Below the pieces are notes generated by a model. The model had not been told where the DNA came from and did not search any database. It saw only the letters and a program-made list of their open reading frames with translations. From Rebecca billardiae RCC1528 (Eukaryota > Haptophyta), in contig OZ251247.1 in NCBI GenBank assembly GCA_965240325.2, positions 496,001 through 560,000 on the forward strand: a stretch of 64,000 nt of DNA. The letters are read 5' to 3'. The position numbers and the translations under genes were made by a program. The first letter of the stretch is position 1. The number at the start of each line of letters is the position of its first letter. Shown here in pieces: positions 61,608 through 64,000 of this stretch.

Positions 61608-63077
61608 ATGGCGGCTCATCAACGCAAGACGAGTAGCGCCGTGGCGTGCGCGGCGGCGCCGGCGCCGCGGCTGGCCGAGCTGCCCGCCGAGGTGATCGAG
61701 CGCATCCTGCTCGCGGTTCGCAGGACGCGTGATATCGCCGCCGCCAACGCCACGGCGCGCCTCTTCCGCGGCGCACCCGGCGGTCGCTCGCCGGTCGAGC
61801 ACGCGCTGCGCGAGCGCGCTCGTGCTCGCGGGCACGCGCGTGCGCTGCCGACCGAGCTGCCGGCGGGCGTGCGCAGCTGGACGGAGGAGCTCTTGGCGCG
61901 CGAGAGCGTGCTCGTGCTTTCGAGTGAGCACGCGTCTCCCGTGGCGGCTGGCGACAGCTTCAGCGCGTTTGTGGACGCGGAGGGCGGGCTGCACACGTGC
62001 GGCGAGGAGGAGGAGGTGGACGACGACGGGCACAAGACGGGCGCGTACGTCCCGCCCATAGCGATCGGCCACTCGGATCTGACGGCAATACGTGTGCCCA
62101 CAAGCGTGGCCTCGCTCGCCGCGGTGCGCGTGCGCTCTGTGGCCGCTGGCGAGCACCACCTGCTTGCGCTGAGCGATGCCGGCGCCGTGTATGGCTGCGG
62201 CAAGAACGACCAAGGCCAACTCGGGCTGGGTGACGACGACGAGAGGCGTGCATTCGCGCACATTCAGGCGCTCGAGAGCGAGGCCATTGTCGGCATCGCC
62301 GCTGGCTTTTACCACAGTCTCGCGCTCGCCGCCGCTGGCTGTGCGTACAGCTGGGGCGGCAACTACTGGGGCCAGCTTGGCCACGGCGACAAGAAGGAGC
62401 GGTGGGAGCCGACGCGCATCGAGGCGCTGGACGGCGTGCGCGTGGGCGGAGTGGCCGCAGGTGAAGCCCACACGCTGCTTCTCACCACGCGAGGCGCCGT
62501 GTACTCGTGTGGTGACGGCATCTTAGGCGCTCTGGGCCACGACGACGAGGAGGATCAGCTCACGCCGAGGTGCATCGAGGCGCTCGCGGGCGTGTGCGCC
62601 GTGCACGTGAGCGCGGGCGCTGGTCACAGCCTGGTGGTGGACGCAGTGGGAAGCGTGCACTCCTTCGGCTGGGGGGGAGGAGGCCTCCCCGGCGATGGAG
62701 ACGAGGGCCCCCAGCGCGTGCCCAAACGTGTCGAGGCGCCGGCGGGCGTGCGCGTCGTGCGCGCGTGCGCCGGCCCCTTCTGCAGTGCGGTGCTGGGCGC
62801 AGACGGCAGCGTGCACACGTTTGGGCACAACGACTTCGGGCAGCTGGGGCACGGCATCGATGGCGATTTTAAGCTGCCGGAGCGCGTGCTCGCCCTTGCG
62901 CATGAGCGCGTGTTCTGCTACGCCGTGGGCCGCACCCACGCGCTGTACGTGACAGCGCATGGATGTGTGTACTCGTGCGGCCAGCACTCGGCAGCACTCG
63001 GCCACGGCGTCAGCATGGCCGCAGAGCCTGGGTCACTGCGGACGCCCACGCGCATCGAGCAGCTGCCGCGTTTGTGA
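61608..63077 (+). CDS. F-box-like / seven-blade RCC1 protein (mosaic member)
   Basis: Intronless, 489 residues from the ATG at 61608 (MAAHQRKTSS); upstream frame begins GTG. F-box-like LAELPAEVIERILLAVRR, then ARLFRGAPGGRS. It is patched from several relatives. The acidic loop EEEEVDDDGHKTG is as in 59362. Blades 2-3 share ERRAFAHIQALESEAIVG and YSWGGNYWGQLGHGD with 38621. Blade 4 (YSCGDGILGALGHDD) is as in minus-strand 16080. Blade 7 has VFCYAVGRTHALYVTAHG as in 59362 and GCVYSCGQHSAALGHG as in 33200. Blade 5 is its own (HSFGWGGGGLPGDGD). It ends RIEQLPRL-stop. This is the clearest sign of blade exchange in the window. Confidence 0.88.
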   Translation: MAAHQRKTSSAVACAAAPAPRLAELPAEVIERILLAVRRTRDIAAANATARLFRGAPGGRSPVEHALRERARARGHARALPTELPAGVRSWTEELLARESVLVLSSEHASPVAAGDSFSAFVDAEGGLHTCGEEEEVDDDGHKTGAYVPPIAIGHSDLTAIRVPTSVASLAAVRVRSVAAGEHHLLALSDAGAVYGCGKNDQGQLGLGDDDERRAFAHIQALESEAIVGIAAGFYHSLALAAAGCAYSWGGNYWGQLGHGDKKERWEPTRIEALDGVRVGGVAAGEAHTLLLTTRGAVYSCGDGILGALGHDDEEDQLTPRCIEALAGVCAVHVSAGAGHSLVVDAVGSVHSFGWGGGGLPGDGDEGPQRVPKRVEAPAGVRVVRACAGPFCSAVLGADGSVHTFGHNDFGQLGHGIDGDFKLPERVLALAHERVFCYAVGRTHALYVTAHGCVYSCGQHSAALGHGVSMAAEPGSLRTPTRIEQLPRL

Positions 63078-63097
63078 CACACCGCCGGCCTCGGGCT

Positions 63098-63372
63098 GAG
63101 CACGGCCGGGCGATGTTGGCACCGTTCTGAGGCCGTGGCGCGGGGAGCACGGGTGTGTGGCTGTCACTGTGATGGGTGCACGCGGGTCATATCCGATGCC
63201 AACCAGACGCCGACGCCGACGCCTCACGCATGTGCGCGTCACGACAACCCGTGGCACCGCCGACAGCAGCCGGACGTGGACGACATTGAGGAGGCGTGTC
63301 AAGCGCGACGATCTACGATGCAGCACGGGCGCCGGCGGTGCATAGCATGCTGTTTCACTCGTAGTCGATTGG
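63098..63372 (+). repeat. Duplicated 3' flank of RCC1 gene
   Basis: Matches 60841-61110 with a few substitutions and short indels (shared cgttctgaggccgtggcgcg and gatgccaaccagacgccgac). The duplication unit was gene plus downstream flank. The flank has no coding signal. Confidence 0.85.
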
Positions 63373-63606
63373 ATGAGTCAAGGCCGTGCCAGGGCGTGGA
63401 GTTCCGGTTTGCCCGTGAGACCGGCCAACTGCACAGCACAGTGCCTGCTGTACAGTATATTTGTTTTAACGTCGTGCGTAAGGCTCACGGTGGCAGGTTG
63501 CCGCGCCATCCTTCATCGCACGCTCTCCGAAGAGAGACCTGGAAAGGCTCCGGCTTCGGTTGACCCCTGCCAGTCCGGTCATAGAAACCGGGCGTACCGA
63601 AAATGA

Positions 63607-64000
63607 AAACGACCTTCGCGAGGTCGCACGGAGGCGGTCGAAGGCTTGCTGGACTCGGGCTGGCGTGCTGAGCGCGAATCCGCACCGTTTGCCGCGATCG
63701 CTTGTTTTTACACGGCGTCAGAGCCCGAATTTCACCATTTCTACTGGGAGTCCGGGTACTTTTGCCCACTGCCATGGTGGTGCGGGCGCGACGTGCGCAG
63801 CGTGTTCGACGCCGACGTCTCGGACGAACAGCTGCGAGCTACTCTTGGCGAACGCGATGCCGAGCACCTCCTGGCGGTCGCGCGTGACCTCGCGATCGTG
63901 CACACGGTGGACACCACCACCGACCGCCGCCTGCGCAGCGGCGCCGCCACAGCTGCAGCCAATCTGCTCGACTCGCTCGTGCCGGAGTTGTGGATCGCCA
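63607..64000 (+). CDS. Partial coding exon of unknown function, truncated by window end
   Basis: Open from just after a TGA at 63604 to the last base, frame starting at 63607. There is no early ATG, so it is probably an internal exon with its acceptor between 63607 and ~63650. The product looks natural, with mixed composition: EGLLDSGWRAERESAPFAAI, HHFYWESGYFCPLPWWCGRD, VRSVFDADVSDEQLR and RDAEHLLAVARDLAIVHTVD. Aromatic and Cys residues in the middle suggest a folded domain. I do not recognise the family. It is unrelated to the RCC1 genes upstream. Confidence 0.5.

Overview
This window is nuclear DNA of a very GC-rich eukaryote. The evidence is a spliced gene with eleven introns, TTAGGG-type repeats, F-box and RCC1 proteins, retroelement debris and long microsatellites. 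A small gene at 18184-18588 encodes a protein with a signal peptide, an Ala/Arg/Pro-rich transit-like segment and one membrane helix. That layout suggests import into a plastid of secondary origin. A haptophyte is my best guess. Dinoflagellates, pelagophytes and other complex-plastid algae are not excluded. Nothing here looks bacterial or viral.

Layout. (1) 1-2159 is extremely GC-rich and carries a short interstitial telomere-like repeat. (2) 2160-7726 (+) is a spliced gene for a multi-pass membrane protein fused to a tyrosine-kinase-like (TKL) kinase domain. (3) 7727-11737 has no supported gene. (4) 11738-17645 (-) holds three intronless RCC1 genes, two of which add a RING-H2-like finger. 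(5) 18184-18588 (-) is the putative plastid-protein gene, divergent from the next RCC1 gene. (6) 18785-23067 (+) holds two more RCC1 genes separated by a ~410-bp-arm inverted repeat. (7) 23205-31272 is two abutting repeat-bounded elements with the same termini. One is filled with a ~183-bp satellite, the other with decayed gag-like and reverse transcriptase-RNase H sequence. (8) 31364-40144 (+) is a tandem array of five RCC1 genes. (9) 40145-44383 is mostly without genes. (10) 44384-45976 (+) is an RCC1 gene with a predicted N-myristoylation site. (11) 46180-49491 is a modular tandem mosaic between microsatellites. (12) 49492-58052 is repeat-rich and holds a second pair of abutting elements with identical ends and a hairpin minisatellite. 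(13) 58053-59102 (-) encodes a duplicated beta-trefoil-like protein with a dual-acylation N-terminus. (14) 59362-63077 (+) holds two recently duplicated RCC1 genes. (15) From about 63607 an unrecognised coding exon runs off the end.

The dominant theme is a family of thirteen intact, intronless genes. Each has an N-terminal F-box-like motif, a conserved Arg-rich linker, and seven RCC1-type repeats that should form one seven-bladed propeller. F-box proteins normally recruit substrates to SCF ubiquitin ligases, so these look like a local repertoire of substrate receptors. Two carry their own RING-like finger. Individual blades are shared between otherwise different paralogues, even between opposite strands. 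This suggests blade-by-blade recombination or gene conversion in a repeat-rich, possibly subtelomeric, setting.
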